DNA of 61,147 bases from Alcaligenaceae bacterium. Its GTDB lineage: Bacteria; Pseudomonadota; Gammaproteobacteria; Burkholderiales; Burkholderiaceae_B. The notes under the pieces are model-generated. The model was not told the DNA's origin and searched no databases. It saw only the letters and a program-made list of their open reading frames with translations. Positions 17,584 to 27,846 of this stretch are shown here, one piece after another. The stretch lies in the NCBI GenBank assembly GCA_012839585.1, contig DUNB01000045.1:1-61147 (forward strand), in the 5' to 3' direction. How positions within the stretch are numbered: position 1 is the stretch's first letter; each line of letters begins with the position of its first letter. The position numbers and the translations under genes are program-made.

Positions 17584-20409
17584 ATGGAATTGATACGTAT
17601 TCGCGGTGCACGCACGCACAATTTAAAAAACATCTCTATCGATTTACCTCGACACCAACTCGTTGTGATTACGGGTCTGTCGGGCTCTGGCAAATCGTCT
17701 TTAGCCTTTGACACACTGTATGCCGAAGGTCAACGTCGCTATGTAGAAAGCCTATCCGCCTATGCGCGTCAGTTTCTGCAAATTATGGATAAGCCCGACG
17801 TGGATTTAATCGAAGGGTTATCCCCTGCTATTGCCATCGAGCAAAAGGCAGCGGGAAATAATCCGCGCTCCACCGTTGGTACCACGACCGAAATCCATGA
17901 TTACCTACGCTTGCTCTATGCACGTGTGGGTACACCCCACTGTCCAACCCATCATCAACCATTGATCGCTCAAAATATAAGCCAAATGGTGGATTCGATT
18001 TTGAGTTGGCCCGCAGAAACTCGTGTCGCTATTTTAGCTCCGATTATCTATGAGCCCGACCAAGACCTCAAGGACTTAGCGCGTGGATTGCAGTCTCAGG
18101 GCTTTGTGCGTGTTCGTATTAATGGGCAAATGCAGCATCTGGAGGAGCCTTGGCCCACAGACCTGATCAATCCACAGGTAGAGGTGGTCATTGATCGACT
18201 CAAGGTCCGCCCAGAAAGCGCCCAGCGCCTGGCTGAAAGCTTTGAGACGGCCACAGGCCTCAGTCACGGCAAAGTACAAGCACTGAATATGGACACCGAT
18301 ACGGTGACCGGTTTCAGTCTGCACTTTTCTTGTCCCCATTGTGATTATCAGGTGGACGAACTGGAACCCCGTTTATTTAGCTTTAACAACCCTGCTGGCG
18401 CCTGCCCTGAGTGTGCAGGAATGGGCGAAACCGAGTTCTTTGACCCCGCCTTGGTGGTCGCCGTTCCCGATCTTAGCCTGGCGGGTGGTGCCATTGCAGG
18501 TTGGGATAGACGCAACGCGTTTACCTTCAACTTGCTGCAGAGCTTAGCTAACTACTACGGTTTTGATGTTGAGGATAGTTTTGACTCGTTAGACCCCAAA
18601 ATCCAAACCTGTATTTTGTACGGTTCGGGCGATGAGGAAATTCCGTTCATCTACCTCACGGAAAAAGGCACCACCACCGAAAAACACCATACTTTCGAAG
18701 GCGTCATTCCCAACTTAATACGCCGTTGGAATGAAACGGACTCCTCTGCTGTCAAAGAAGAACTCGCTAAATTACGTCGCATTCACACCTGCCCAGAATG
18801 TCAGGGCGCCCGACTGAACACGGCGGCCCGCCATGTACTGTTAGGTGACAACGATCCTCAGCCCATCAATGCGGTAGAGCACCTGCCCCTAACCCAGTGT
18901 TTGGCGTGGTTTGAGCAATTACAACTGACCGGGGCCAAACAAGATATTGCGGTGCGCATCACCGAGGAAATCAAGTCTCGCCTCAAATTCTTAAACAATG
19001 TGGGCTTGGGCTATTTATCTCTAGATCGCCGTGCTAACACCATCTCCGGCGGAGAGGCACAACGTATTCGTCTGGCGAGCCAGATCGGTTCGGGTCTGAC
19101 CGGTGTGATGTATGTGCTCGATGAGCCTTCCATCGGTTTGCACCAACGCGACAATGACAAACTGATCGAAACGCTGCAGCAGCTACGCGATCTAGGCAAT
19201 AGTGTCATTGTGGTAGAGCACGATGAGGACATGATCCGCCTCGCGGACTTTGTAGTAGATATGGGACCGGGGGCCGGTGAACTCGGCGGCGAGATCATAG
19301 CTGCAGGACGCCCCGAAGAGGTCATGAAGGACCCCGATTCCGTCACAGGTAAATACCTGAGTGGTGAGTTATCCATTCACATTCCGCCACGCCGCCCCGT
19401 AACCGATGACACGCCCTTTTTGGAGCTCCTCGGTGCTCGGGGCCACAACCTAAAAAACGTGGACTTACGTATCCCTGCCAAGCGTTTTGTCTGTGTCACA
19501 GGCGTGTCCGGCTCAGGGAAATCCACACTGATCAACCATACCTTGGCCAAGGCCGTGTCCCAACGATTGCACCGCGCTCAAACCGAGCCGGAGCCCTTTG
19601 ACGAACTAAAAGGTCTGGAACATTTCGACAAAATCATTACCGTAGACCAAAGCCCTATTGGTAGGACCCCACGCAGTAACCCCGCCACCTACACCGGTAT
19701 GTTCACTCCTATTCGTGAATTATTTGCCGGGGTGCCCGAGGCCCGTATGCGCGGCTATGATCCCGGTCGTTTTTCTTTTAATGTCAAAGGGGGACGCTGC
19801 GAAGCCTGCCAGGGCGATGGCGTGGTTAAGGTAGAGATGCACTTCTTACCTGATGTCTACGTGCCCTGCGATGTGTGTCATGGCGCTCGTTATAACCGTG
19901 AAACGCTAGAGGTCCTGTATAGAGGCAAAAGCATCAGCGAGGTCTTAGATCTTACCGTGGGCCAAGCCATGGCCTATTTCGAAGCCGTTCCCACGATTGC
20001 ACGCAAGTTGCAAACCTTGATGGATGTGGGCTTGTCCTACATACGTCTGGGACAAAGTGCGACCACGCTGTCTGGCGGCGAGGCGCAACGCATTAAACTG
20101 GCGCTGGAGCTATCCAAACGCAGCACCGGCAACACCTTATATATACTGGATGAGCCCACCACGGGGCTTCACTTCCAAGACATTTCTTTGCTTTTGGATG
20201 TGCTGAACCAACTGGTTGATGCCGGTAATACCGTCGTCGTCATTGAACACAACCTAGATGTGATCAAAACCGCGGATTGGTTGATAGATGTGGGGCCTGA
20301 GGGTGGCGCAGGCGGTGGTTATATTGTGGCTGAAGGGGCACCAGAAGTCATTGCCAACACCGCTGCCAGCCACACCGGAAAATACCTCAAACCCTTGTTA
20401 AAAAGCTGA
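17584..20409 (+). CDS. uvrA: Excinuclease ABC subunit A
   Basis: DNA damage-recognition ATPase of nucleotide excision repair, 941 residues, full length. Two ABC modules carry Walker A GLSGSGKS (about 31) and GVSGSGKS (about 640), with LSGGEAQRI signatures in both. Zinc-binding cysteines appear as CPHC/CPEC (about 250-275) and CEAC/CDVC (about 739-766). The start [16 protein letters not shown] matches the family. The gene is divergent from the MFS gene; no clear LexA box (CTGT-N8-ACAG) is visible upstream. Confidence 0.96.
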   Translation: MELIRIRGARTHNLKNISIDLPRHQLVVITGLSGSGKSSLAFDTLYAEGQRRYVESLSAYARQFLQIMDKPDVDLIEGLSPAIAIEQKAAGNNPRSTVGTTTEIHDYLRLLYARVGTPHCPTHHQPLIAQNISQMVDSILSWPAETRVAILAPIIYEPDQDLKDLARGLQSQGFVRVRINGQMQHLEEPWPTDLINPQVEVVIDRLKVRPESAQRLAESFETATGLSHGKVQALNMDTDTVTGFSLHFSCPHCDYQVDELEPRLFSFNNPAGACPECAGMGETEFFDPALVVAVPDLSLAGGAIAGWDRRNAFTFNLLQSLANYYGFDVEDSFDSLDPKIQTCILYGSGDEEIPFIYLTEKGTTTEKHHTFEGVIPNLIRRWNETDSSAVKEELAKLRRIHTCPECQGARLNTAARHVLLGDNDPQPINAVEHLPLTQCLAWFEQLQLTGAKQDIAVRITEEIKSRLKFLNNVGLGYLSLDRRANTISGGEAQRIRLASQIGSGLTGVMYVLDEPSIGLHQRDNDKLIETLQQLRDLGNSVIVVEHDEDMIRLADFVVDMGPGAGELGGEIIAAGRPEEVMKDPDSVTGKYLSGELSIHIPPRRPVTDDTPFLELLGARGHNLKNVDLRIPAKRFVCVTGVSGSGKSTLINHTLAKAVSQRLHRAQTEPEPFDELKGLEHFDKIITVDQSPIGRTPRSNPATYTGMFTPIRELFAGVPEARMRGYDPGRFSFNVKGGRCEACQGDGVVKVEMHFLPDVYVPCDVCHGARYNRETLEVLYRGKSISEVLDLTVGQAMAYFEAVPTIARKLQTLMDVGLSYIRLGQSATTLSGGEAQRIKLALELSKRSTGNTLYILDEPTTGLHFQDISLLLDVLNQLVDAGNTVVVIEHNLDVIKTADWLIDVGPEGGAGGGYIVAEGAPEVIANTAASHTGKYLKPLLKS

Positions 20410-20727
20410 ACTCCACTCCAAACGGCTTAATCCCGTCGCTTAGCTCTAAATCTTTAGCCTTTAGGGTTGACTCCGCCGTCCTGAAAAGGCTCAGTCAGAG
20501 CGGAGCCGGTTCTGGTTCCAAAACGATGCTCCATAAGCCATCTTTAACTAAAATAAGGTGGTGTCTTAATCTGGACATGTATTAGCCGAATGTCTCATCG
20601 ATCTGGATCACATCGGTCATGTGAGCCACCGGCTTAGGCCCTCATGACCAACCGGTCTGGGCCGTTATCGACCTAGCCCCTCATTGGCCATGTGACCTCT
20701 CCGTTTGTGAGCGTTAAACGACCTCAT
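20410..20727. other. 318-base intergenic region between uvrA and dgt, no gene seen
   Basis: No reading frame or recognisable RNA was found between the two converging genes. The region holds several imperfect inverted repeats, for example CTCCGC with GCGGAG (from about 20471), and GGTCATG with CATGACC near 20613-20650. Partly repeated GG(T/C)CATGTGA words occur near 20615 and 20690. There is no classic T-tailed terminator. Confidence 0.5.
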
Positions 20728-21858
20728 TCACATAGAGAACAAGTCACGGTGCTCTTTGATCGCGAAACGGTCCGTCATGCCCGCTACATAATCAGCAATC
20801 GCACGCGCCTGATCATTAAAATCATCGCGACGATGCTCCGCTGATAATAAAGCTGGTTCGTTAATAAAGGCCTGGAATAAATCACGTACAATACGGCGCG
20901 CTTTGAGCGTCATACGCAGTACTCGGTCATGATAATAGAGATTAGTACGTAAAAATCGCTTTAACTCATCTGCGTGGGCACGCATTTCGGGGGTAAAGGT
21001 CGCAATCCGCGGGCACTGGCGTACCTCATCCGCCGACTTGGGCCGATGCTTATCCAACTGCGCTAAAGTCGCCTCGGACAAATCGACCACAAAGGTATGA
21101 ATCATGCGTCGAATAATTTCCCCAATCAGGCGTTTGCGGTTCTGCGGCTCTGCCAACTGTGGGTATAGCTGCACGACCTGTTCATAATGCGTCGCAAAAA
21201 TAGAAATGTCTAAGAGTTGTTCTAAGGTGATCAAACCAGAGCGGAGCCCATCATCAATATCATGATGGTTGTATGCGATCTCATCGGCGATATTGGTAAC
21301 CTGCGCCTCTAACGAGGGCTGGGTTCTATCTAAAAAGCGTTGCCCTACCTCGCCCAGCAGAGCAGCATGTTTTGCGCTGCAGTGCTTAAGAATGCCTTCG
21401 CGGGTTTCAAAACACAGGTTCAAACCGTTAAATTCGGCGTAACGCTCTTCGATGTGATCAACGATGCGTAGGCTCTGTAAGTTGTGCTCGAATCCCCCTG
21501 CCTCGGGGGCTAATTCGCGCATACACAGATTTAGTTCCTCTTGGCCGGCATGACCAAAAGGGGTGTGGCCCAAATCGTGCGCCAATGAAATGGCCTCGAT
21601 TAGATCCTCGTGCAAGCCTAAGCGACGCGCAATAGACCGCGCAATTTGGGCGACCTCTATGCTGTGCGTTAAACGCGTTCTAAATAAATCGCCCTCGTGG
21701 TTCACAAAAACCTGTGTTTTATATTCCAGCAGCCTAAACGCGTTGCAATGAATAATACGATCTCGGTCACGCTGAAACTGACTACGCCCACTGGGCGCGG
21801 ATTCAGGGTACAAACGACCACGTGATTGTTCAGGATGAGACGCATAGGCTGCTAACAT
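20728..21858 (-). CDS. dgt: dGTPase-like HD-domain phosphohydrolase
   Basis: This 376-residue protein is of the deoxyguanosinetriphosphate triphosphohydrolase-like family, which cleaves dNTPs to deoxynucleoside and triphosphate. The HD metal site is visible as [10 protein letters not shown] (His 65) and [13 protein letters not shown] (His-Asp 94-95). [13 protein letters not shown] is the third motif and ends with the conserved C-terminal half. AGGAG precedes the ATG. The stop of aroB's neighbour is close: only eight bases separate dgt from aroB, so aroK-aroB-dgt form an operon. Confidence 0.9.
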   Translation of the reverse strand: MLAAYASHPEQSRGRLYPESAPSGRSQFQRDRDRIIHCNAFRLLEYKTQVFVNHEGDLFRTRLTHSIEVAQIARSIARRLGLHEDLIEAISLAHDLGHTPFGHAGQEELNLCMRELAPEAGGFEHNLQSLRIVDHIEERYAEFNGLNLCFETREGILKHCSAKHAALLGEVGQRFLDRTQPSLEAQVTNIADEIAYNHHDIDDGLRSGLITLEQLLDISIFATHYEQVVQLYPQLAEPQNRKRLIGEIIRRMIHTFVVDLSEATLAQLDKHRPKSADEVRQCPRIATFTPEMRAHADELKRFLRTNLYYHDRVLRMTLKARRIVRDLFQAFINEPALLSAEHRRDDFNDQARAIADYVAGMTDRFAIKEHRDLFSM

Positions 21859-21866
21859 AAGAACTC

Positions 21867-22937
21867 CTAAAATTTGGCTAGAACCTTTTTAACGGTAGCC
21901 ACATCTACGGTTTGTACAACGCTTTTGCCCAGTTCAGGCAACAACACAAATCGCAGCTGACCGCCCTCCGCTTTTTTGTCCAAGCCCATTAAATCGATCC
22001 ATTTATCATGGTCCCACTTGGGCGGTTCGGTGGGGCAACCAATGGCGGCAACCAGGTCGCGTATTTTTTGTACGCTTTGGGCCGAAAGACCACAGACCTC
22101 GGCAGACAGCTCGGCCGCCATGATCATGCCACACCCCACGGCCTCGCCATGCAACCATTTACCATAGCCTAAGCCGGCTTCAATCGCGTGACCAAAGGTA
22201 TGTCCAAAATTAAGGATGGCACGCAAACCGGACTCGCGTTCGTCCTGCGACACCACATAAGCCTTTAATTCGCAAGAGCGGGTCACGGCATATTGGGTGG
22301 GTTCGTCTTCTAGGGCGTTAAGAGCATCGGTGTTGGCTAAACACCAATCCAAGAAATCGGCATCTGTAATCATGCCATACTTGATTACCTCGGCTAAACC
22401 CGCGGAAATCTCGCGTTTTGGTAGCGTTTTTAAGACATGAATGTCTATTTCAACCGCAATAGGCTGATAAAACGCTCCAATCATGTTTTTACCTAGAGGA
22501 TGGTTGATAGCTGTTTTACCCCCTACCGAGGAGTCCACCTGAGACAGTAAGGTAGTAGGTACCTGAATAAAACGGATACCCCGCATAAAGCATGCGGCAG
22601 CAAAACCACTAATGTCACCGACCACCCCACCACCTAGGGCGACGATAACCGCCTTTCTATCCAAACGATTTTGTAACAAACCGTCAAAAATCACATCCAG
22701 GGTTTTGCCGTTTTTGTATTGCTCACCGTCCTCGATCAGAATCTGCACCACCTTTTTTCCTGTGGTGTTTAAGGCCTGTAAAACGCGCTCGCCATACAAA
22801 GCAAAAACCGTAGGATTTGTAATCAAAGCAAGGGTGGTCGCATCGCTGGGGATGGACTCAGCCATCAAGTCCAGGCGCCCTGGCGCCACCTGTATAGGGT
22901 AATTGCCTCCGGGCGTCTGCACGTGTACTACACTCAT
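21867..22937 (-). CDS. aroB: 3-dehydroquinate synthase
   Basis: Second enzyme of the shikimate pathway, converting DAHP to 3-dehydroquinate with NAD+ and a divalent metal; 356 residues. Motifs are [19 protein letters not shown] (NAD/phosphate), [27 protein letters not shown] (metal Glu) and [12 protein letters not shown] (metal His). The start overlaps the aroK stop by four bases, so translation is coupled. Confidence 0.95.
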   Translation of the reverse strand: MSVVHVQTPGGNYPIQVAPGRLDLMAESIPSDATTLALITNPTVFALYGERVLQALNTTGKKVVQILIEDGEQYKNGKTLDVIFDGLLQNRLDRKAVIVALGGGVVGDISGFAAACFMRGIRFIQVPTTLLSQVDSSVGGKTAINHPLGKNMIGAFYQPIAVEIDIHVLKTLPKREISAGLAEVIKYGMITDADFLDWCLANTDALNALEDEPTQYAVTRSCELKAYVVSQDERESGLRAILNFGHTFGHAIEAGLGYGKWLHGEAVGCGMIMAAELSAEVCGLSAQSVQKIRDLVAAIGCPTEPPKWDHDKWIDLMGLDKKAEGGQLRFVLLPELGKSVVQTVDVATVKKVLAKF

Positions 22938-23545
22938 GAAATAACCTCTTTTTCTTTTAATACGCTTAATAGTTGTTTAACCGCAATATGCACTGGTGAT
23001 GAGCCTGTTTCAAAAATCACATCCGCCACTTGTTCATACAAGGGTTCGCGCTGCTCGACTAAGTCAATAATACGCTGACGCGGGTTTGCAGTTTGTAATA
23101 ATGGGCGGGTTTTATCACGCTCAAGACGTCTATATAATTCACTAGCACTGGCTCGTAAATACACCACCGTGCCACGTTGCTTTAAAAACTCTCGGTTTTT
23201 TTCCGCAAGGATTGCCCCACCACCTGTAGCCAGTACAATAGCGGGGCGACGTGAGCAATAATCGAGCTCTAAGGTCTCCCGCCGTCTAAACCCCTCCTCG
23301 CCCTCGATGTCAAAGATGGTGGCAACAGGAACCCCACAACGTGCCTCTAGCTCGTGATCCAAATCAAAAAAATCACGCTTCAGATGACGGGCTAATTGAC
23401 GACCTAGCGTCGTTTTACCCGCACCCATCATGCCAACCAAAAAAATAGGTTTTTGATCTGGGCGCAACAACTGTTGTAAATCGGTAGAGCTAAGTGGTGT
23501 TAAAATTTCATTTTGCATGAGGTCTGCGGATAAAAAGTCTGTCAT
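22934..23545 (-). CDS. aroK: Shikimate kinase
   Basis: Phosphorylates shikimate at the 3-hydroxyl with ATP; 203 residues. Walker A is GMMGAGKTT (about 38-46). The substrate motifs are DLDHELE, EEGFRRRE and ATGGGAIL, and a lid region carries DKTRPLL. The N-terminus is about 30 residues longer than in compact AroK proteins; an internal Met at residue 10 is another possible start. First gene of aroK-aroB-dgt, divergent from mrcA. Confidence 0.93.
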   Translation of the reverse strand: MTDFLSADLMQNEILTPLSSTDLQQLLRPDQKPIFLVGMMGAGKTTLGRQLARHLKRDFFDLDHELEARCGVPVATIFDIEGEEGFRRRETLELDYCSRRPAIVLATGGGAILAEKNREFLKQRGTVVYLRASASELYRRLERDKTRPLLQTANPRQRIIDLVEQREPLYEQVADVIFETGSSPVHIAVKQLLSVLKEKEVIS

Positions 23546-23662
23546 TTGTGTATTATCTCATTAGCTACGCTTAGATATCAGCTTTGTTTATTATTATTTG
23601 CTTACATAAACCCAATGCACAATCCTCTGTTTACTAGAATTTGTGCGTAAAATTGCCCCACA

Positions 23663-26122
23663 ATGAGTTCTACTGCCAATTCTCCCAATACAGACACACC
23701 CGCTAAAGGGTCGTGGTTCGTTAGCCTCTTAGTCAAGGCGGCTATCTTTTTCACCGGCTTGGCTGCATGTGGGGCCTTAGTTGTGTCCTTAGCCTTAGCA
23801 TTGGCCTGGCCTAACCTCCCCGACCTTAGTGCAATGACTGATTATAAGCCACGGGTGCCTCTGCGCATTTATACCGCAGACAAGGTGCTTATCGGCGAGT
23901 TCGGCGAAGAACGCCGTAACATTATGGCGTTCGAGGACATCCCGGACGTGATGAAATCAGCGCTATTAGCCGCTGAGGATGATCGCTTCTATCAACACAA
24001 TGGGATCAACATCAAAGGGATTGGGCGTGCTGTGCTGGCTAACTTAGCCGCCGGCGCCAAAACCCAAGGTGCTAGTACCATTACGATGCAATTGGCACGA
24101 AATTTCTATCTTTCGTCCGAAAAAACCTACACGCGTAAATTCTACGAATTACTGCTGACCTTTAAAATCGAATCCATGCTCAGCAAAGATCAAATTCTAG
24201 ATCTTTACATGAACCAGATTTTCTTAGGACACCGCGCCTATGGTTTTGCTGCAGCATCGCGCGCCTACTTTGGTAAACCATTGACGGAAATCACACTAGC
24301 CGAATCCGCCATGCTGGCCGGTATTCCACGTGCCCCTTCGCGCTACAACCCCATTTCCAACTACAACGAGGCCAAGCGCCAACAGGTGGTAGTGCTGCGC
24401 CGCATGCTTAACCTAGGGTATATCACCGAAACCGAGCACCAAGCGGCCTTAGACCAGACCATTGAAATCAAATCCGCCGAGGGAATGCCCGCCGGTGGTT
24501 ATGCTGTACATGGCGAATACGCGGCAGAACTTGCACGACAACTGCTACATGGGGTCTACAAAGATGGGATTTACTCTCGTGGTTTCAACGTGTACACCAC
24601 CATCGACTCTAAAGACCAAGAGGCCGCCTATCGCAGCGTGCGTGACGCCGTCCTTCAATACACTCGTCGCGCTCGTTATCCAGGCCCCGAAGACCACGTC
24701 AAACTCAAAGACAATATTGAACAAGATACCGAGGCCCTAAGCGATGTCTTGGCCGACGTACAGCGCCAACACCCCGATGCAGGTGATCTATTGACTGGGG
24801 TGGTGCTCGCGGCTAGCCCTACCGAAATTACCGTCGCACGTAGTGTTGATCAAATCATTACTATTGATAACAAGCGTGCCCTGAATATTGTGGCCCGTGG
24901 TTTAGTACGTAACGCTAACGCCAAAGAGCGCATTGAGCGTGGCTCAGTGGTCTACCTCTTTAACAACGGCGAATACTGGGAGGTCATCAACATGCCTTCC
25001 GTACAGGCTGCTCTGGTTTCAATGCGCCCTCAAGACGGTGCCATTCGTGCCATGGTGGGTGGTTTCCACTTCTCTGACGGTAAATTTAACCGTGTGACCC
25101 AAGCCTGGCGTCAACCCGGCTCCGCGTTTAAGCCTTTTATTTATGCCGCTGCTTTAGAAAAAGGCCTGACCCCTGAAACGCTGATTTCAGACCAGCCTTT
25201 TCAACTCACCGCGGCACAAACCGGCTCCAAACCTTGGAATCCCAAAAACTATGGTGGACGCTATGAAAATATGCTCACCATGCGTAATGGCTTGTATAAA
25301 TCCAAAAACATGGTGTCCATCCGCATCATGCAAGCCATTGGGCCTAAGTACGTGCAGGACTACGTGGTGCGTTTTGGCTTTGATCGCGAACGCCAGCCTG
25401 CCGTACTACCTTTGGCTCTAGGCGCCGGTAGCGTCACGCCCTTGCAGCTTGCTGCTGGCTATAGCGTTTTTGCAAACGGTGGCTATCAGATACAACCTTA
25501 TTTGATTGATCACATTACCGATGGCAGTGGCAAAGTCGTGATGCGCGCTAACCCGGTGGTCTCTGGTGATAGCCGCGCTCGAGCTATTGATGGCAGAACC
25601 GCCTATGTCATGAACCACATGCTTCGGGGTGTTGCCACCTCAGGCACAGGCTCACGCGCATCTGCTACCCTAAAACGTAATGACATTGGCGGTAAAACAG
25701 GGACCACCAACGATTCACATGATGCATGGTTTGCCGGCTACACCCCTGATTTAGTGGGTATTGCCTGGATGGGCTTTGATCAGCCGCGTTCTTTGGGTTC
25801 CGGTGAGACCGGTGGGGGTCTATCCATGCCTATCTGGATCGACTACATGAAAACCGCCCTTAAAGATGTTCCTCAAAAACCGTTGGGGCCAGTTCCTTCC
25901 GGGCTCAAAGCCTCAAATGGCAACTTTTACTTTGATGAGTTCCCTGAAGGCAAGGCTATTCTACGTGTCGGACTTCCCTCCGCATTGGATGACAGTCTCT
26001 ATATAGAGGATGGTTCAGGGGGCAACGCTACCGCTGAAAACGATGGTATTGGACGCTTACTTAACCAGCTTCAGAACGAACCTGGTGATGCGTTAGACGC
26101 CCTTGAACTGGTTCCTTTCTAG
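23663..26122 (+). CDS. mrcA: Penicillin-binding protein 1A (class A PBP)
   Basis: Bifunctional peptidoglycan synthase, 819 residues. It has an N-terminal membrane anchor (about 22-50), a GT51 glycosyltransferase domain with catalytic Glu in AAEDDRFYQHNG (residue 105) and QLARNFYLS, then an OB-like insert. The transpeptidase domain carries S487 in GSAFKPF, SKN near 550 and KTGT near 678. It polymerises glycan strands and crosslinks peptides in the periplasm. It is divergent from the aroK operon, as in many proteobacteria. Codon use matches the neighbours. Confidence 0.94.
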   Translation: MSSTANSPNTDTPAKGSWFVSLLVKAAIFFTGLAACGALVVSLALALAWPNLPDLSAMTDYKPRVPLRIYTADKVLIGEFGEERRNIMAFEDIPDVMKSALLAAEDDRFYQHNGINIKGIGRAVLANLAAGAKTQGASTITMQLARNFYLSSEKTYTRKFYELLLTFKIESMLSKDQILDLYMNQIFLGHRAYGFAAASRAYFGKPLTEITLAESAMLAGIPRAPSRYNPISNYNEAKRQQVVVLRRMLNLGYITETEHQAALDQTIEIKSAEGMPAGGYAVHGEYAAELARQLLHGVYKDGIYSRGFNVYTTIDSKDQEAAYRSVRDAVLQYTRRARYPGPEDHVKLKDNIEQDTEALSDVLADVQRQHPDAGDLLTGVVLAASPTEITVARSVDQIITIDNKRALNIVARGLVRNANAKERIERGSVVYLFNNGEYWEVINMPSVQAALVSMRPQDGAIRAMVGGFHFSDGKFNRVTQAWRQPGSAFKPFIYAAALEKGLTPETLISDQPFQLTAAQTGSKPWNPKNYGGRYENMLTMRNGLYKSKNMVSIRIMQAIGPKYVQDYVVRFGFDRERQPAVLPLALGAGSVTPLQLAAGYSVFANGGYQIQPYLIDHITDGSGKVVMRANPVVSGDSRARAIDGRTAYVMNHMLRGVATSGTGSRASATLKRNDIGGKTGTTNDSHDAWFAGYTPDLVGIAWMGFDQPRSLGSGETGGGLSMPIWIDYMKTALKDVPQKPLGPVPSGLKASNGNFYFDEFPEGKAILRVGLPSALDDSLYIEDGSGGNATAENDGIGRLLNQLQNEPGDALDALELVPF

Positions 26123-26124
26123 CC

Positions 26125-26256
26125 ATGACATTATTTACACGCCTCTGTGCATTAACCTGTGTGATACTCACTTTCAGTTTGGCAGGCTGTGGCTATAAAG
26201 GCCCGCTCAGCCTGCCAGAACCTGCCCCCGTATCCGACACAGCCGCTAACGATTAA
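26125..26256 (+). CDS. lptM: LPS translocon maturation chaperone LptM (YifL-like small lipoprotein)
   Basis: This 43-residue lipoprotein has a signal peptide with lipobox LAGC (Cys 22) followed by GYKGPLSLPEP, the hallmark of the LptM/YifL family. In E. coli LptM helps the LptD/LptE translocon acquire its correct disulfides. The gene starts two bases after the mrcA stop and lies 20 bases before lysA, the conserved lptM-lysA order. Confidence 0.88.
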   Translation: MTLFTRLCALTCVILTFSLAGCGYKGPLSLPEPAPVSDTAAND

Positions 26257-26276
26257 TTTTTTGTTGTTTTATTATT

Positions 26277-27545
26277 ATGACCGTAGCTAAGCATTTCCAA
26301 CATAAAGACGGCGTCCTCCACGCCGAAAACGTGTCACTAGTGCAGCTCGCACACGACTTTGGCACGCCCTTATTCGTGTATTCCCGTCAGGCCTTACACG
26401 ATGCCTGGGAAAGCTATCGCGTGGCGGCACAAGGTCGTGATGTGCTCGTGTGCTATGGCATGAAGGCCAACTCTAACCTCGCTATTTTGAACGAGTTTGC
26501 TCAGTTAGGTACCGGTTTTGACATTGTTTCTGGTGGTGAGCTCGCACGCGTTCTCGCTGCCAAAGGCGATGCACACAAAGTGGTTTTCTCCGGCGTAGGC
26601 AAACAAAGCTGGGAAATCGAAGCCGCTCTAGATGCCGGTATTAAATGTTTTAACGTTGAGTCCGAAGCCGAACTAGAACGTATTGCCGACATTGCGTTAA
26701 AAAAAGGGGTCAAAGCTCCTATCTCATTGCGAGTCAACCCTGACGTAGATGCCAAAACACACCCTTATATTTCTACCGGTCTGAAAGACAACAAATTTGG
26801 GGTGGATATTAACGAAGCGCCCGCTATCTATGCTCGCGCACAGCAAATGCCCAGCCTAAACATCGTGGGGGTTGATTGTCACATCGGCTCTCAGATCACT
26901 GAGATCAGCCCTTATCTAGACGCACTAGACAAACTCATCGCCCTCATAAAACAACTACAAGCCCAAGGCATAGAACTCAGCCACCTAGATATTGGTGGTG
27001 GTCTAGGCATTCGCTATACCGACGAAACGCCTGCTACACCTACAGATCTTTTAAGCGCGGTCTTTAAGGCTTTAGATGCCGCAGATTTAGGGCATTTACA
27101 ACTGGTGCTAGAACCAGGTCGCTCCATGGTGGGTAATGCTGGGGTACTACTGACCCGGGTGGAGTACCTCAAGTCCAATCAGGATAAAAACTTCGCTATT
27201 GTGGATGCGGCCATGAACGATTTGATTCGTCCTACGCTGTATGATGCTTGGCACGATGTAGAAGCCGTCACCCCACATCAAACGGACGAGGTGGCTCCGT
27301 CTTATGACATTGTCGGCCCTATCTGCGAAAGCGGTGACTGGCTAGCCAAAGACCGTGCCTTACACCTAAAACAAAATGATCTCTTGGCCATCATGTCCGC
27401 AGGTGCTTATGCCTTTACCATGGCCAGCCAATACAACACACGCCCACGTGCGGCAGAGGTCATCGTCGACGGTGAGTCCGTCCATTTAGTCCGCCCCCGC
27501 GAAGAGCTACAAAGCCTCTTTGAAAACGAACGCCTACTGGACTAA
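26277..27545 (+). CDS. lysA: Diaminopimelate decarboxylase
   Basis: Last step of lysine synthesis, decarboxylating meso-diaminopimelate with PLP; 422 residues. The PLP lysine is K63 in YGMKANSN. Other motifs are HIGSQI, LDIGGGLGIRY, EPGRSMVGNAG and the C-terminal active-site CESGD, followed by AGAYAFTMASQYN. It is full length and probably shares a transcript with lptM; a T-tailed hairpin follows. Confidence 0.95.
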   Translation: MTVAKHFQHKDGVLHAENVSLVQLAHDFGTPLFVYSRQALHDAWESYRVAAQGRDVLVCYGMKANSNLAILNEFAQLGTGFDIVSGGELARVLAAKGDAHKVVFSGVGKQSWEIEAALDAGIKCFNVESEAELERIADIALKKGVKAPISLRVNPDVDAKTHPYISTGLKDNKFGVDINEAPAIYARAQQMPSLNIVGVDCHIGSQITEISPYLDALDKLIALIKQLQAQGIELSHLDIGGGLGIRYTDETPATPTDLLSAVFKALDAADLGHLQLVLEPGRSMVGNAGVLLTRVEYLKSNQDKNFAIVDAAMNDLIRPTLYDAWHDVEAVTPHQTDEVAPSYDIVGPICESGDWLAKDRALHLKQNDLLAIMSAGAYAFTMASQYNTRPRAAEVIVDGESVHLVRPREELQSLFENERLLD

Positions 27546-27555
27546 TCTGTCAGCC

Positions 27556-27583
27556 AAACAGCCCTGAAATGGGCTGTTTTTTT
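27556..27583 (+). terminator. Intrinsic terminator after lysA
   Basis: The stem AACAGCCC with GGGCTGTT (27557-27578) is closed by a short loop and followed by seven T residues. The remaining sequence up to 27846 shows no gene. Confidence 0.85.
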
Positions 27584-27846
27584 AGCAATTAGCGCGCAAA
27601 AAATCAGCGTTTAAAGCAAAAAGAGTGGTAATAATTGGGCTCTAAACCCCGATCTTCAGACCTAGCAGAGTTTTAGTCATTAGCGCCAAGGTCGCTGTCT
27701 TCAGACTGGATGGAAAAGCCACGCATAAAGAATATAATGCAGCAACCGTTAAGAATGGATAAGATAAGATAAACTAATTACCAACTCTTACATAATCATG
27801 ACTAGGCGGCCTCAATAGACTGCCAGCGGTAAAACAGGCTGTTTAT

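Noticed and set aside
27584-27846. c-di-GMP riboswitch before the GGDEF-EAL gene
   Set aside because: No recognisable conserved GEMM core was seen in the 260-base leader.
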